Positions 44,407 through 54,190 of a DNA stretch of 64,000 bases are shown piece after piece. The stretch is from an uncultured Clostridia bacterium. Its GTDB lineage: Bacteria; Bacillota; Clostridia; Christensenellales; Borkfalkiaceae. The translations under genes were made by a program, and so were the position numbers. The notes beneath the pieces were generated by a model. The model was not told the origin of the DNA. It did not search any database and saw nothing but the letters and a program-made list of their open reading frames with translations. The stretch lies in the NCBI GenBank assembly GCA_949282385.1, contig CASDOP010000001.1, positions 333,639-397,638 of the forward strand. The letters run 5' to 3'. Position 1 is the first letter of the stretch. Each line of letters starts with the position of its first letter.

Positions 44407-44436
44407 GGGGAAAAGCAAATTTAAACGCTTTTCCCC
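44407..44436 (-). terminator. Hairpin between clpX and lon
   Basis: GGGGAAAAGC, 10-base loop, GCTTTTCCCC. No U-run follows on the minus strand, so it may be an attenuator or RNA-stability element in the 143-base clpX-lon gap rather than a full terminator. Confidence 0.5.
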
Positions 44437-44487
44437 TTAAAGTCCGTTTGGTTGCCGTATATTGCGGCATTAATTGAGTTTTTTAAG

Positions 44488-45723
44488 TTATGCCGAACGC
44501 TTGTAAATTATTGTAGGTTCAGCTTTTCCGCTTATGCAGTCGCGGGTGATAATCACTTCTTCGACGTCGCGCTCGGAAGGTATTTTATACATGACGGACG
44601 TCATGAAACTTTCGATAATCGTCCTTAATCCTCTCGCGCCCGTCTTGAGCTTTATCGCGGTATTGGCTATTTCCTTTACCGCCGCGTCGTCGACGGTGAG
44701 CTTTACTCCGTCGAGAGCGATGAGCTTCTGGTACTGCTTGATGATGGCATTCTTGGGTTTGGTAAGAATGTTGACGAGCGCGTCTTCGTCGAGGGGATGA
44801 AGCGCCACAACAATTGGCACTCGCCCTACAAATTCGGGTATGAGACCGAACTTGGTCAAATCCTGAGGCTTGACGTCGGCAAGCATTTCGTATACGCCCT
44901 CGCCGTCGTCCTTCTTGACGTCGCCGCCGAAGCCGAGGGTTGAGGTATCTTTGCGGGCGCGGACGATTTTATCCAGTCCGACAAACGCTCCGCCGCAGAT
45001 GAAAAGAATATTTGTCGTATCAATTCTGAGGCATTCCTGCTGGGGATGCTTTCTGCCGCCCTGGGGAGGAACGTTTGCAACCGTGCTTTCGATTATCTTT
45101 AACAGAGCCTGCTGTACGCCTTCGCCCGACACGTCGCGGGTTATGGATACGTTTTCGCCTTTGCGCGCAATTTTATCGATTTCGTCGATGTAAATTATGC
45201 CGCGCTGCGCCCTCGCCATGTCGTAATCGGCGTTCTGTATGAGTTTGAGGAGGATATTTTCGACGTCTTCGCCGACGTAGCCTGCCTCAGTCAAAGTAGT
45301 TGCGTCCGTAGTGGCGAAAGGCACGTTGAGTATTTTAGCCAGCGTGCGAGCGAGCAGCGTTTTGCCGCAGCCCGTAGGACCTAAAAGAAGAATGTTGCTC
45401 TTTTCGATTTCGACGTCGGAAAGGTCGTCTTCCTGATGCTTGCCGATATTGTTTATGCGCTTGTAGTGATTATAAACGGCGACCGAAAGCACCCTCTTGG
45501 CTTCGTCCTGACCGACGATGTATTTATCGAGCTCGGCTTTTATTTCCGCCGGCTTTTTGAGGGGAACGGGCTCGGTAACGTTATCTTCGGTATCCTTAAT
45601 CATATCTTCGCATATTTCTACGCATTCATTGCAGATATATGCGCCGTTCTGTCCCGAAATAAGCCTTTTGACGAGATCTTCCGGCTTACCGCAGAACGAA
45701 CAAAACCTGTGTTGTTCTTTCAT
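44488..45723 (-). CDS. clpX: Clp protease ATPase subunit ClpX
   Basis: 411 residues. Zinc-binding domain [15 protein letters not shown]...CNECVEIC at residues 8-40. AAA+ domain: Walker [18 protein letters not shown], Walker [12 protein letters not shown], ClpP-docking region near the IGF-type loop ([10 protein letters not shown] follows), and the sensor 2 arginine in [11 protein letters not shown]. Unfolds substrates for ClpP. Order clpP-clpX is kept, with a CGGAG site before the start. Confidence 0.98.
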   Translation of the reverse strand: MKEQHRFCSFCGKPEDLVKRLISGQNGAYICNECVEICEDMIKDTEDNVTEPVPLKKPAEIKAELDKYIVGQDEAKRVLSVAVYNHYKRINNIGKHQEDDLSDVEIEKSNILLLGPTGCGKTLLARTLAKILNVPFATTDATTLTEAGYVGEDVENILLKLIQNADYDMARAQRGIIYIDEIDKIARKGENVSITRDVSGEGVQQALLKIIESTVANVPPQGGRKHPQQECLRIDTTNILFICGGAFVGLDKIVRARKDTSTLGFGGDVKKDDGEGVYEMLADVKPQDLTKFGLIPEFVGRVPIVVALHPLDEDALVNILTKPKNAIIKQYQKLIALDGVKLTVDDAAVKEIANTAIKLKTGARGLRTIIESFMTSVMYKIPSERDVEEVIITRDCISGKAEPTIIYKRSA

Positions 45724-45782
45724 TGTATCTCCGTTTAGGAGGCAGCGCCTCCCGTGGTTTTTATATTTATTTTGCCCGATTA

Positions 45783-46379
45783 TTATCTTTTATAAAACAC
45801 TTTATCGATAAGTCCGTAATCGAGCGCTTCCTGTGCGGAAAGGAAATTGTCCCTGTCGGTGTCCTTTTCTATGGTTTCGACGGGTTTTCCCGAATTTTCC
45901 GCGAGGATTTTATTGAGTTTAGCCTTTGTCTTTAAAATGTGTTCGGCTGCGATTTTGATGTCGCTCGCCTGTCCCTGCGCCCCACCGAGAGGCTGGTGTA
46001 TCATAATTTCGCTGTTGGGAAGCGCATAGCGCTTGCCCTTGGCGCCGCTCGAAAGGAGGAATGCGCCCATGGACGCCGCCATGCCTATACAGATTGTGGA
46101 AACGTCGCACTTTACGTAGTTCATCGTGTCGTAAATTGCAAGTCCTGCCGAAACTGAACCGCCGGGGCTGTTGATGTAGAGCGAAATATCCTTTGAAGGG
46201 TCTTTTGCCTCGAGGTAAATGAGCTGAGCCACTACCGTGTTTGCCGTGGCGTCGTCTATTTCGCCGCTCAAAAATATAATTCTGTCTTCCAGCAGTCTGG
46301 AATAAATATCGTAGGAACGTTCGCCGCGCGATGTCTGCTCGACGATGTAGGGCACGAGTGCCGCTCTTTCATTTTGCAT
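45783..46379 (-). CDS. clpP: Clp protease proteolytic subunit ClpP
   Basis: 198 residues. Serine protease forming double heptamer rings. Catalytic Ser in [13 protein letters not shown], His in [13 protein letters not shown], Asp in [17 protein letters not shown]-terminal [25 protein letters not shown] (two blocks) is the usual processed start region. AAGGAGG precedes the ATG. Works with ClpX encoded 59 bases downstream. Confidence 0.98.
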   Translation of the reverse strand: MQNERAALVPYIVEQTSRGERSYDIYSRLLEDRIIFLSGEIDDATANTVVAQLIYLEAKDPSKDISLYINSPGGSVSAGLAIYDTMNYVKCDVSTICIGMAASMGAFLLSSGAKGKRYALPNSEIMIHQPLGGAQGQASDIKIAAEHILKTKAKLNKILAENSGKPVETIEKDTDRDNFLSAQEALDYGLIDKVFYKR

Positions 46380-46478
46380 TTTTATGCCTCCTTATTACGG
46401 CTTGCGCCGTTTATGAAAAGGGGGCGACCTTTATTTAAGCCGCCCCGCAAGGGTTTTATCCCACAGCCAAAGATGGCT

Positions 46479-47771
46479 TTATTCGGTCATGTTGTTGTTT
46501 TCTTCGAGGAATGCGAAGAGTTTGGTTACAACTATGTCGTTGGTGATGTATTCTGCCTGACGGGGGTCGATGCCCTTCTTGTATTCTTCAGCCGTCTTGC
46601 CGACAGATGCTGCCTGCTCTGCAATCTTTGCGTCGATTTCTTCCGCAGTTGCGGCAATCTTTTCTTCCCTTATTATCTTATCGATAACGAGCTGGGAAAG
46701 AACACGGGAACGGGACTGCTCTGCAAACTGCGAACGGAACTGTTCCATCGTCTGACCCATGTACTTGAGGTATTCTTCGAGCTTGATGCCCTGATACATG
46801 AGACGATAGCTGAAATCCTGCACCATTGCGTCGATTTCGCGCTGAACCATTGCATCGGGAATTTCGCATTCCGCCGTCTTGCAGATGGCTTGAATTATTG
46901 AATTTTCGGTTTCGTCGCGTCCGCGGCTTGCAGCCTGCTTTTCAAGGCGCTCTTTAACCTTTGCGGAATAATCTGCAACCGTTTCGCTGCCGGTGTGCTT
47001 CTTTACGTATTCATCTGTGAGTTCGGGAAGTTCTTTGCCGGTAATCTTGTTGAGGTGAATGGCAAATACTGCTTCCTTGCCGCGAAGGTTTTCTGCCTGA
47101 TAATCTTCGGGGAACTTTACGGTGATGTCCTTCTTGTCGCCGATGCTCATGCCGCATACCTGGTCTTCAAAACCGGGAATGAACGAACCCGAGCCGAGAA
47201 CGAGGTCATATTCTTCCGCTGTGCCGCCTGCAAACTTTTCGCCGTCTACAGAACCCGAGAAGTCGATGTTTACGGTGTCGCCGTTTGCGCATGCGCGGTC
47301 GGTTACTTCAACTTTTTTAGCTTCTCTGTCGAGAATTTTGCCAACTTCGTTATTTATTTCCTCTTCGGAAACGGTATAAACGTACTTTTTGATGTCAAGA
47401 CCCTTATAGGAACCGATTTTTACGTCGGGCTTTACTGGAACGGTAGCCGTCATGATTACTTTTTCTTCCGTGATGTCGTCAACCGACAGGTCAGGATCGC
47501 CTACCGCGGTGAAATTTTCCTTCTCCTTTTCGAGAATGGAAGGATAATGCTCGGAATAGAGCACGTTGAACGCTTCGTCGAAAAATACAGCTTTGCCGTA
47601 ATAATTTTCAACTACGGCTTTGGGAGCCTTGCCCTTTCTGAATCCGGGAACGGCAAACTTGCCGCGCGTTCTCTTGTAAGCCTCGCCTACCGCGTTGTCC
47701 CACTCCTCCTTTGAAAATTCGATAGTGAGTTTTACGGTGCTCTTTTCAGCCGCCTGTGAAGTGTACTTCAT
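46479..47771 (-). CDS. tig: Trigger factor
   Basis: 430 residues. Ribosome-bound chaperone and prolyl isomerase. The ribosome-docking GFRKGKAP loop is at about residues 44-51; the FKBP-type domain (about 160-245) contains VNIDFSGSVDGEKF and GSGSFIPGFEDQVCGM; the C-terminal helical chaperone arm follows. AGGAGA lies ahead of the ATG. First gene of tig-clpP-clpX-lon-engB, divergent from rqcH. Confidence 0.97.
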   Translation of the reverse strand: MKYTSQAAEKSTVKLTIEFSKEEWDNAVGEAYKRTRGKFAVPGFRKGKAPKAVVENYYGKAVFFDEAFNVLYSEHYPSILEKEKENFTAVGDPDLSVDDITEEKVIMTATVPVKPDVKIGSYKGLDIKKYVYTVSEEEINNEVGKILDREAKKVEVTDRACANGDTVNIDFSGSVDGEKFAGGTAEEYDLVLGSGSFIPGFEDQVCGMSIGDKKDITVKFPEDYQAENLRGKEAVFAIHLNKITGKELPELTDEYVKKHTGSETVADYSAKVKERLEKQAASRGRDETENSIIQAICKTAECEIPDAMVQREIDAMVQDFSYRLMYQGIKLEEYLKYMGQTMEQFRSQFAEQSRSRVLSQLVIDKIIREEKIAATAEEIDAKIAEQAASVGKTAEEYKKGIDPRQAEYITNDIVVTKLFAFLEENNNMTE

Positions 47772-47866
47772 TTTTATTCTCCTAAAAACATTGGTAATAA
47801 TTTCAACTTACTTATTTTAACACAAGTATTTTATTTTGAAAAGCGTTTTGACGACGCTTTAATTAT

Positions 47867-47895
47867 TTTACAATTAAAAATTTTTAATATATAAT
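47867..47895 (+). promoter_or_regulatory. Promoter of rqcH
   Basis: TTTACA (47867-47872), 17 bases, TATAAT (47890-47895); the ATG is 28 bases downstream behind AAAGGAG (47910-47916). A conventional promoter with a leader, unlike several other operon heads here. Confidence 0.75.
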
Positions 47896-47922
47896 GTTTT
47901 AAAAATCTTAAAGGAGCGGTAA

Positions 47923-49596
47923 ATGCCGCAGGACGCTTACACTCTCCGCCGCGTAGCAGAAGAACTTGAAAATCTGCTTGTCGGCGGCAAAATTTCCAAA
48001 ATAAATATGCCCGAACGCGACGAGCTTACTTTAATTATATACACCCGTTGCGGCTCGGTTAAACTTGAAATTTCATGTTCGGCGAAAAATAACAGGATAA
48101 GTCTTTCCGAAACGGAAAAACCTAATCCTCAGGTTGCGCCGAATTTTTGCATGCTTTTGAGAAAACATCTGCAAAACGCCCAGATTACAGCCGTCGGTCA
48201 GGTGGGTTCGGAGCGCATAATTAAAATAGATTTTGACTGCATTTCCGACTTTTCTGACAGCAAAATGTCGCTGTACTGCGAAATTATGGGCAAATATTCG
48301 AATATTATTCTCGTTGAAAAGGGAATAATTTTAGGCTCGGTAAAACAGACGACGCTCGAAGAAAACGCAAAGCGCATACTCTTTTCGGGCGCTAAATACA
48401 CCCTGCCCGCCCCGCAGGACAAAGCCGACCCTTCGTCCCTCGATGAAATCAGCAAAGCTTTTGAAAACAAGACGGGCGAAGCGGCAAAATTCATAAGCTC
48501 TGCCGTCGGCGGCATTGCCTACTCCACCGCGCTGGAGATGACCGAAACTTACGGCGAGGACATTACCGCCGAACAGGTTTACGAATATTTCAACGGCGAC
48601 GGGTACGCGCCGTGCATAGTTTTCGACGTCAACGGCGAACCCAAAGATTTTAAAGTGAGAAGCTGCGACGGCGGCGCAAAGCGCTATGCCGACCTTCTTT
48701 CGGCGCAGAAAGATTACTACGCTGCCGTTTACAAAAAACAGACCTTTGAAGACACGAAGAGAAAACTTTTCTCCGCACTGCACTCGGCGGTAAAGAAAAC
48801 CGAAAAGCGCTTAGGGCAGATCGAAAGCAAACTTCTGGAATGCGACAGCGCAGAGAGCGTCAAGCTCAAAGGCGAACTGATAACCGCCAATATTTACAGG
48901 CTCGAACGCGGCATGACGAGTTTTAACGCAGTCAACTACTACGACGAAAATTTGCAGGAAATAAACATTCTTCTCGACAGGCAGCTTACCCCCGCGCAGA
49001 ACGCGCAGAAGTATTACAGGCAGTACGCAAAACTCAAAAGAACGCTTGCAATACTTTCCGACCAGCGCGAGGAAACGAGGCAGAAATACGACTATCTCAA
49101 CTCGATTAACTCAAGCATATGTGCCGCCGAATGTATTGAAGACCTCAAAGAAATAAACGACGAACTCGCCGCGGAAGGACTTATTAAAGTTGTTGCCGAC
49201 AAAAAGAAAAAGGCGACGCCAGCGCTGCCTTTCAGGCAATATTCCTTTATGGGTTTTACCATATTCGCGGGCAGAAACAACGTGCAGAACGACAGGCTGA
49301 TAAAGAGCCTTTCAACCGAAGATTTATGGCTGCACGCGAGGCGCTTCCACTCCTCGCACGTGGGCATAATTTCGGACGGAAAAACCATACCCGACGAAGT
49401 AATTTTAAAAGCCGCGGAAATCTGCGCGTACTATTCCGAGGCGCGCGACAACGACAAGGTTACTATCGATTTCACTAAAAGAAAGTGCGTAAAAAAACCT
49501 CCCAGATCGCACCCCGGTTTTACGACTTACAGCGAATACAATTCTATCAACGTGGCGCCTTGCGCCCACAGGGAACTGAGCAATGAAGAAAAATAA
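47923..49596 (+). CDS. rqcH: Ribosome quality-control protein RqcH (NFACT/FbpA family)
   Basis: 557 residues. NFACT-N domain (about 1-190), helix-hairpin-helix and coiled-coil region (about 270-430), then NFACT-R (about 445-545) with FMGFTIFAGRNNVQNDRL and LSTEDLWLHARRFHSSHVGI. In Firmicutes this Rqc2 homolog adds C-terminal alanine tails to stalled nascent chains on 50S subunits; older annotation calls it fibronectin-binding protein. Ala-tailed proteins are degraded by ClpXP and others, whose genes are next door on the other strand. Confidence 0.95.
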   Translation: MPQDAYTLRRVAEELENLLVGGKISKINMPERDELTLIIYTRCGSVKLEISCSAKNNRISLSETEKPNPQVAPNFCMLLRKHLQNAQITAVGQVGSERIIKIDFDCISDFSDSKMSLYCEIMGKYSNIILVEKGIILGSVKQTTLEENAKRILFSGAKYTLPAPQDKADPSSLDEISKAFENKTGEAAKFISSAVGGIAYSTALEMTETYGEDITAEQVYEYFNGDGYAPCIVFDVNGEPKDFKVRSCDGGAKRYADLLSAQKDYYAAVYKKQTFEDTKRKLFSALHSAVKKTEKRLGQIESKLLECDSAESVKLKGELITANIYRLERGMTSFNAVNYYDENLQEINILLDRQLTPAQNAQKYYRQYAKLKRTLAILSDQREETRQKYDYLNSINSSICAAECIEDLKEINDELAAEGLIKVVADKKKKATPALPFRQYSFMGFTIFAGRNNVQNDRLIKSLSTEDLWLHARRFHSSHVGIISDGKTIPDEVILKAAEICAYYSEARDNDKVTIDFTKRKCVKKPPRSHPGFTTYSEYNSINVAPCAHRELSNEEK

Positions 49597-49954
49597 AAAC
49601 AATCACAACCAAACTGCAAACGACGAAATCGCGGACGAAAGTAAAAATATTGACAAAAACCCCGACAATGCCGAACCCGACGGAAACAAAACGGCGTTTT
49701 ACTGCGCTATCGTCGCGCTGGCGATTTCTGCCATAACTTTTATACTCGCGTTCATGCCCTTCCCCTTTTCTGGCGGAGTTTACTTTCTGATAGCTTCCGC
49801 CCTCTGCAGCCTTGCCTGCGCGTCTTTTCTGAACGTGCAGAAAAGGCACGGCGTACTGAACGGGTGCAAGGCGGTGCGCATATGCGCATACGTTCTTTTT
49901 GCCGCCGTAATTCTGGTTTTTGTCGGCGCGGCGATTTATGCGGGCATAAAATGA
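49583..49954 (+). CDS. Small three-helix membrane protein, unknown function
   Basis: 123 residues. Not recognised. An Asn/Asp/Lys-rich hydrophilic N-terminus of about 37 residues is followed by three hydrophobic helices (about 38-60, 66-82, 98-120). It starts inside the last codons of rqcH (14-base overlap), so it is translated from the same mRNA. The start is the only ATG that keeps the charged tail. It could be a membrane partner of the next two gene products; no function is claimed. Confidence 0.65.
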   Translation: MKKNKNNHNQTANDEIADESKNIDKNPDNAEPDGNKTAFYCAIVALAISAITFILAFMPFPFSGGVYFLIASALCSLACASFLNVQKRHGVLNGCKAVRICAYVLFAAVILVFVGAAIYAGIK

Positions 49955-49990
49955 GTATAATTGCACACTTTTTGCCGCATTATTTATAGT

Positions 49991-50368
49991 GTGGAAGAAT
50001 TGTGCAGGCTGATTAACGACAAAATTTATTCCTCTACCCGCGAAGGCTACGGCATTTTTTACGAGGACGAACTTTTAGACGTTCTGCCCGAAAGCGAACG
50101 AACGCGCGAAACGCTCGAAGCCGTGCTTAAAAAGCTGACCAAGGGCGGCTATGCGGACGTGAAATATGCGAAGGGCAACGCATTCTGCATAATCGGGCTG
50201 AAAGTTTACGAACCCGAGGACAGCCAACCCGCCGAAGCTCCGCCTGAGCAGGACGAGCCTTTGCAGAAAGATTTGAAGAAAAAATTGCTGCGAGCAATTT
50301 TTTTTGCCTCGTTCGCGGGAGGAGCCTTGGGAAGTTTTATTTTCGGACTGATTGCGCATGCTTTCTAA
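49991..50368 (+). CDS. Winged-helix-like protein with C-terminal membrane anchor (copy 1)
   Basis: About 125 residues from GTG at 49991; TTG at 49961 is an alternative and the start is uncertain. Not a family I can name. Residues about 1-70 (EELCRLINDKIYSSTREGYGIFYEDELLDVLPESERTRE, in blocks, then VLKKLTKGGYADVKYAKGNAFCIIGLK) look like a winged helix with a tyrosine-rich wing. A Pro/Glu linker leads to a membrane helix (FFASFAGGALGSFIFGLIAH). The next gene has the same plan. No good ribosome-binding site; TTGCAC/TATAGT upstream may be a promoter. Confidence 0.6.
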   Translation: MEELCRLINDKIYSSTREGYGIFYEDELLDVLPESERTRETLEAVLKKLTKGGYADVKYAKGNAFCIIGLKVYEPEDSQPAEAPPEQDEPLQKDLKKKLLRAIFFASFAGGALGSFIFGLIAHAF

Positions 50369-50720
50369 ATATGAGAGCGACGTGATGAGCGCCGTTTACA
50401 GCCTGTGCGACGGGACGGACGGTTGCCTCGTTTCGTCCACAGAAATTCTTTCCGTTCTTCCGCACAGAAAAAAATTTACGCCCGACGGCATAGACGAAGT
50501 GCTCTGCGCGCTGCATTCGGACGGATACTTCGACCTGATAACTTCCAGCCGCAAAGGAGAAAAAATGTACGTCATCAACCTCAAAGAGAGCGGCATGAAC
50601 TTCCTGCGAGAAAGGCGGCAGCGACAGCGCGACGCCGCTTTCAGAATTGCTTTAGCTTTAGTCGGAGCCGTAGCTACATTTGTATTCGGTCTTATACTCA
50701 AAGCCATTACGGGCGGCTGA
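50358..50720 (+). CDS. Winged-helix-like protein with C-terminal membrane anchor (copy 2)
   Basis: 120 residues from the ATG at 50358, overlapping copy 1 by 11 bases. Same architecture: helical start (YESDVMSAVYSLCDG), STEILSVLPHRKKFTPDGIDEVLCAL, SDGYFDLITSSRKGEKMYVINLK as wing, then a basic stretch and one C-terminal membrane helix (ALALVGAVATFVFGLILKAI). LPxxxxxTxxxxxxVLxxLxxxGYxD is shared with copy 1, so they are tandem paralogs. Possibly a membrane-tethered transcription or RNA-binding pair; function unknown. Confidence 0.65.
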   Translation: MLSKYESDVMSAVYSLCDGTDGCLVSSTEILSVLPHRKKFTPDGIDEVLCALHSDGYFDLITSSRKGEKMYVINLKESGMNFLRERRQRQRDAAFRIALALVGAVATFVFGLILKAITGG

Positions 50721-50781
50721 CAATAACCCATGCAGTCTGTTGTGCAGACTGCATTTTTGTTGTCTTGAAACTGTTTTCGGG

Positions 50782-50810
50782 TTGCCTTTAATAAAACTTA
50801 ATGGTATAAT
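50782..50810 (+). promoter_or_regulatory. Promoter of the ABC exporter, apparently leaderless
   Basis: TTGCCT (50782-50787), 17 bases, TATAAT (50805-50810), 7 bases to the ATG at 50818. No Shine-Dalgarno site. Confidence 0.7.
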
Positions 50811-50817
50811 CGTTTAT

Positions 50818-52569
50818 ATGGAAAAAGAAAAGTTCAAAAAAGGTCTTATAAGACGATTTATTCCCTATTACAGACCGCATTTAAAGCTGTTTATCGCCGA
50901 TATAATCTGCGCGACGCTCATTTCTGCGTTCAACCTGATATATCCCTACGTTACCGGCGAAATAATAAACAATTACGTTCCCAACAAGCTGCTCGTGTGG
51001 CTGATTGTGAGCGCAATCGCGCTTATGGTATTTTACATAATAAAAGCGGGGCTTAATTATTTCCTTCAGTACTGGGGACATGTTGTGGGACTGCGCATAC
51101 AGAAAACGCTGAGAAGCGAACTCTTTAACCACCTCGAGGCTATGCCGCTTTCGTATTTCGACGAAAACAAGACGGGCGTTATCATGAGCAGACTGACAAA
51201 CGATTTGTTTGAAATTTCAGAACTCGCCCACCACGGTCCCGAAGACGTTTTGCTTTCCATAGTAACCCTATTGGGCGCATTAGCCGTAATGTTCACTTAC
51301 AACGTTTACTTAACGCTCATAATTCTCGCGCTCGTGCCTCTCATAATCGTTTATACTTGCATAATGCGCAAAAAATTCATTGACGTTTACGACGAAATGC
51401 GCGTTGTTCAAGGCGAGATAAACAGCGACGTGGAGAGCGCCGTTTCTGGCATAAGGGTTGCGAGGGCATATGTTGCCGAGGACCACGAAAGAGTGAAATT
51501 CGAACACGGCAACGAGGCTTTTGCAAACTGCAAGGCAAAGCAGTACAAAGTTATGGGGCAGTACTACTCCTCCATGCGTTTCCTGCTCGACTTCATGTAT
51601 TTCGCCGTCATTCTCGCGGGCGGTCTGTTCTTCTACTTCGACATGATTAACGCGGGCGAATTCACCGCGTTCGTTCTGTACGTTTCGACTTTCAGCAACC
51701 CAATATGGACGCTGACGACGATTTATGAACAAATTCAGCAGGGACTTACGGGGTTTAACAGGTTCTGCGACATTATGGACAGACCTACCGAACCCGAAAA
51801 TCCCGACGCGACCGACTGCGGCAGGCTTAAAGGAAACATCGTTTTCGACAACGTAAGTTTCAGTTACAAGAACGAAGAAAATTCGCCCAAAGTGATTTCC
51901 GACTTTTCCTGCAATATTCCCGCAGGCAAGACAATAGCGCTCGTCGGACCGTCGGGCGGCGGAAAAACCACCCTTTGCCATTTAATTCCGAGGTTTTACG
52001 AAATCGACGATGGCAGCATTTCCATAGACGGCAAGGACATACGCGACGTAACGAGGAAATCTTTGCGCAGCAATATAGGCATTGTGCAGCAGGACGTATT
52101 CCTCTTCAACGGCAGCATAAGGGAAAACATCGCTTACGGCGACTTCAACGCGAGCGAGCAGGACATTATCGAGGCGGCTAAGCGCGCCAACATTCACGAT
52201 TACGTCATGAGCCTGCCCGAAGGCTACGACACCAACGTGGGCGAGCGCGGCATTAAACTTTCGGGCGGACAGAAACAGCGCATTTCGATTGCGAGGGCAT
52301 TTTTGAAAAATCCCCCCATACTCATTCTCGACGAAGCGACGAGCGCGCTGGACAACGCGACTGAAATGCTCATTCAGGACGCACTCAACTCCCTTTCGCA
52401 GGGCAGAACGACGATAGTCGTTGCGCACAGGCTTTCCACCGTAAAGAACGCCGACGAAATAATCGTCGTAACCCCAGGAGGCATTGCCGAGCGCGGCACG
52501 CACGAACAGCTTATTGCTTTGGGCGGCATTTACAAGGAACTTTACAACTATCAGTTCAAAAACCTTTAA
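50818..52569 (+). CDS. ABC exporter half-transporter (permease-ATPase fusion)
   Basis: 583 residues from the ATG at 50818; a 46-residue upstream extension crosses the promoter and is rejected. Six membrane helices (about 20-320) of the ABCB/MsbA exporter fold, then the ATPase: Walker A ALVGPSGGGKTTLCHLIPRF, Q-loop IGIVQQDVFLFNGSIRENIAYG (two blocks), signature KLSGGQKQRISIARA, Walker B ILILDEATSALD and VVAHRLSTV. No partner half-transporter is adjacent, so it probably acts as a homodimer exporting lipid, peptide or drug. Confidence 0.93.
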   Translation: MEKEKFKKGLIRRFIPYYRPHLKLFIADIICATLISAFNLIYPYVTGEIINNYVPNKLLVWLIVSAIALMVFYIIKAGLNYFLQYWGHVVGLRIQKTLRSELFNHLEAMPLSYFDENKTGVIMSRLTNDLFEISELAHHGPEDVLLSIVTLLGALAVMFTYNVYLTLIILALVPLIIVYTCIMRKKFIDVYDEMRVVQGEINSDVESAVSGIRVARAYVAEDHERVKFEHGNEAFANCKAKQYKVMGQYYSSMRFLLDFMYFAVILAGGLFFYFDMINAGEFTAFVLYVSTFSNPIWTLTTIYEQIQQGLTGFNRFCDIMDRPTEPENPDATDCGRLKGNIVFDNVSFSYKNEENSPKVISDFSCNIPAGKTIALVGPSGGGKTTLCHLIPRFYEIDDGSISIDGKDIRDVTRKSLRSNIGIVQQDVFLFNGSIRENIAYGDFNASEQDIIEAAKRANIHDYVMSLPEGYDTNVGERGIKLSGGQKQRISIARAFLKNPPILILDEATSALDNATEMLIQDALNSLSQGRTTIVVAHRLSTVKNADEIIVVTPGGIAERGTHEQLIALGGIYKELYNYQFKNL

Positions 52570-52602
52570 AAATAAAATTTTGCTCGATGAGCGAACAAAA
52601 AA

Positions 52603-52638
52603 ACAGCCGTGCGCTTTGTCGCACGGCTGTTTTTTTTA
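52603..52638. terminator. Bidirectional terminator between ABC exporter and M18 aminopeptidase
   Basis: ACAGCCGTGCG (52603-52613), loop CTTTGT, CGCACGGCTGT (52620-52630) flanked by A-run and T8. Serves both converging genes. Confidence 0.92.
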
Positions 52639-52666
52639 ATTATCTTGCTTATGCAAAAGACGGCAA

Positions 52667-54034
52667 TCAGTGCTTGTTGCAGAAAGCGAGCATGGAAAGG
52701 TGCATAGAATAGAGGTCTGCCTTGGAAATGATTTCGTAAGGCGCGTGCATGGAAAGCACGGGAACGCCCATATCGAGAGTATCTATGCCGAGGTTGGCGA
52801 TGAATTTTGCAACGGTGCCGCCTCCGCCGATGTCTATTCTGCCGAGTTCGCCCGTCTGGTAAATTACGCCGTTATCTTCGAGAGCGTCGCGGACGTAGCC
52901 CACCATCTCTGCGCTGGCGTCGTTGGTAGAAGCCTTGCCGCGTGCGCCGTGATACTTTGTTACGGACGCGCCGCAGGAAATGAAAGACGAGTTTCTCTTT
53001 TCGTAAACAGAGGCATATTCAGGGTCGAACGCCGCGCAGACGTCTGCGGATATGCACTTTGAATTGTACCTTACGCGGATGGGATCAGCCCCCAGCTGAG
53101 ACGCGAGACTGTCGATGAGGTCGAGTATAACTCTCGACTGCATGCCCGTTACGCCGTCGCTGCCCGTTTCTTCCTTGTCGGCGAAAATCGCCATTATTGT
53201 ATCCTTGCCGTCGCTTTCAAAAAGCGCCGTCATTTCGGGATATGCGCACACCTTGTCGTCGTGTCCGTATGCGGAAATCAACGCTCTGTCAAAGCCGACG
53301 TCGCGTGGTTTGCCTGCGGGAACGAAGCAAAGTTCGGAAGACTGGAAGTCTATTTCGGTTATGCCGTACTTTGCGTTGAGGAGCTTGAGAACCGCCGCTT
53401 TGACGCCCTCCTTTTCCTCGTCGCCGTCGGGAATGGCGCCGACGATCGCATTGAGGCTTTCGCCCGAAATAGCTTTGGCTATGGTTTTTTCGTTCTGTTC
53501 CTGCGAAAGGTGGGGAAGCAGGTCGGTGATATAGAAAATGGGGTCGTTTTCATCCTCGCCGACGTTTATCTGCAATCTCTTGCCGCCCTTAAGAACTACT
53601 ACGCCTTCGAGCGCGAGGGCAATTGTAGGCCACTGGTACTTCTTAATTCCGCCGTAATAATGCGTCTTAAAGAATGCCATGCCCGCTTCCTCGTACAGGG
53701 GATTGGGTTTTAAGTCGAGGCGGGGACTGTCTACGTGCGCAGCCATAATTTTTATGCCGCACTTTTCTATGTCGTTGGTGCCGACCTTGATTATGAATAT
53801 GTTTTTATCGCGGTTGACGAAGAAAAGTTTGTCCCCCGCCTTTATCTTGTCGCCGAAGGAATAGGGTTTATAGCCGCGCTCGAGGCAGAGCTTTGCAGCC
53901 GTTGCGCACGCGCCCCTTTCCGTCTTAGACGTGAACAAGAATTTTTTGTATTCTTCAGCATATCCGAAGATTTTCTTTTTCTGCTCTTTGTCTGCTTCTT
54001 TGAATGCATTTTTTCTGATATATTCGTATTGCAT
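52667..54034 (-). CDS. apeA: M18-family aminopeptidase
   Basis: 455 residues. Cytosolic dodecameric zinc aminopeptidase. Metal and catalytic residues are in IMAAHVDSPRLDLKPNPLYE (two blocks), IFADKEETGSDGVTGMQSR and the C-terminal VPVLSMHAPYEIISKADLY. The GEDENDPIFYITDLLPHLS block is typical of the clostridial M18 group. AAGGAGA precedes the ATG. It stands alone between a terminator and a divergent promoter. Confidence 0.95.
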   Translation of the reverse strand: MQYEYIRKNAFKEADKEQKKKIFGYAEEYKKFLFTSKTERGACATAAKLCLERGYKPYSFGDKIKAGDKLFFVNRDKNIFIIKVGTNDIEKCGIKIMAAHVDSPRLDLKPNPLYEEAGMAFFKTHYYGGIKKYQWPTIALALEGVVVLKGGKRLQINVGEDENDPIFYITDLLPHLSQEQNEKTIAKAISGESLNAIVGAIPDGDEEKEGVKAAVLKLLNAKYGITEIDFQSSELCFVPAGKPRDVGFDRALISAYGHDDKVCAYPEMTALFESDGKDTIMAIFADKEETGSDGVTGMQSRVILDLIDSLASQLGADPIRVRYNSKCISADVCAAFDPEYASVYEKRNSSFISCGASVTKYHGARGKASTNDASAEMVGYVRDALEDNGVIYQTGELGRIDIGGGGTVAKFIANLGIDTLDMGVPVLSMHAPYEIISKADLYSMHLSMLAFCNKH

Positions 54035-54152
54035 GATGTATTCTCCTTTCGGTGAGATATTATATATCGCCCCCGACGTTTTGTCAATAGCAAAGGCGCT
54101 GGCATATCGATATTTTTTTATTTAAAATTTTAAGTATTTTCGCTCTTTTTTA

Positions 54153-54181
54153 TTTACTATTCGCGCGTTTTATTATATAAT
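54153..54181 (+). promoter_or_regulatory. Promoter of the Gx transporter gene, apparently leaderless
   Basis: TTTACT (54153-54158), 17 bases, TATAAT (54176-54181). ATGs follow at 54185 and 54191; the usual 6-9 base distance to the transcript start favours 54191. Confidence 0.6.
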
Positions 54182-54190
54182 TGTATGCGT

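Noticed and set aside
47923..49596. Fibronectin-binding surface protein
   Set aside because: No signal peptide or anchor is present; the NFACT domains indicate a cytoplasmic ribosome quality-control factor.
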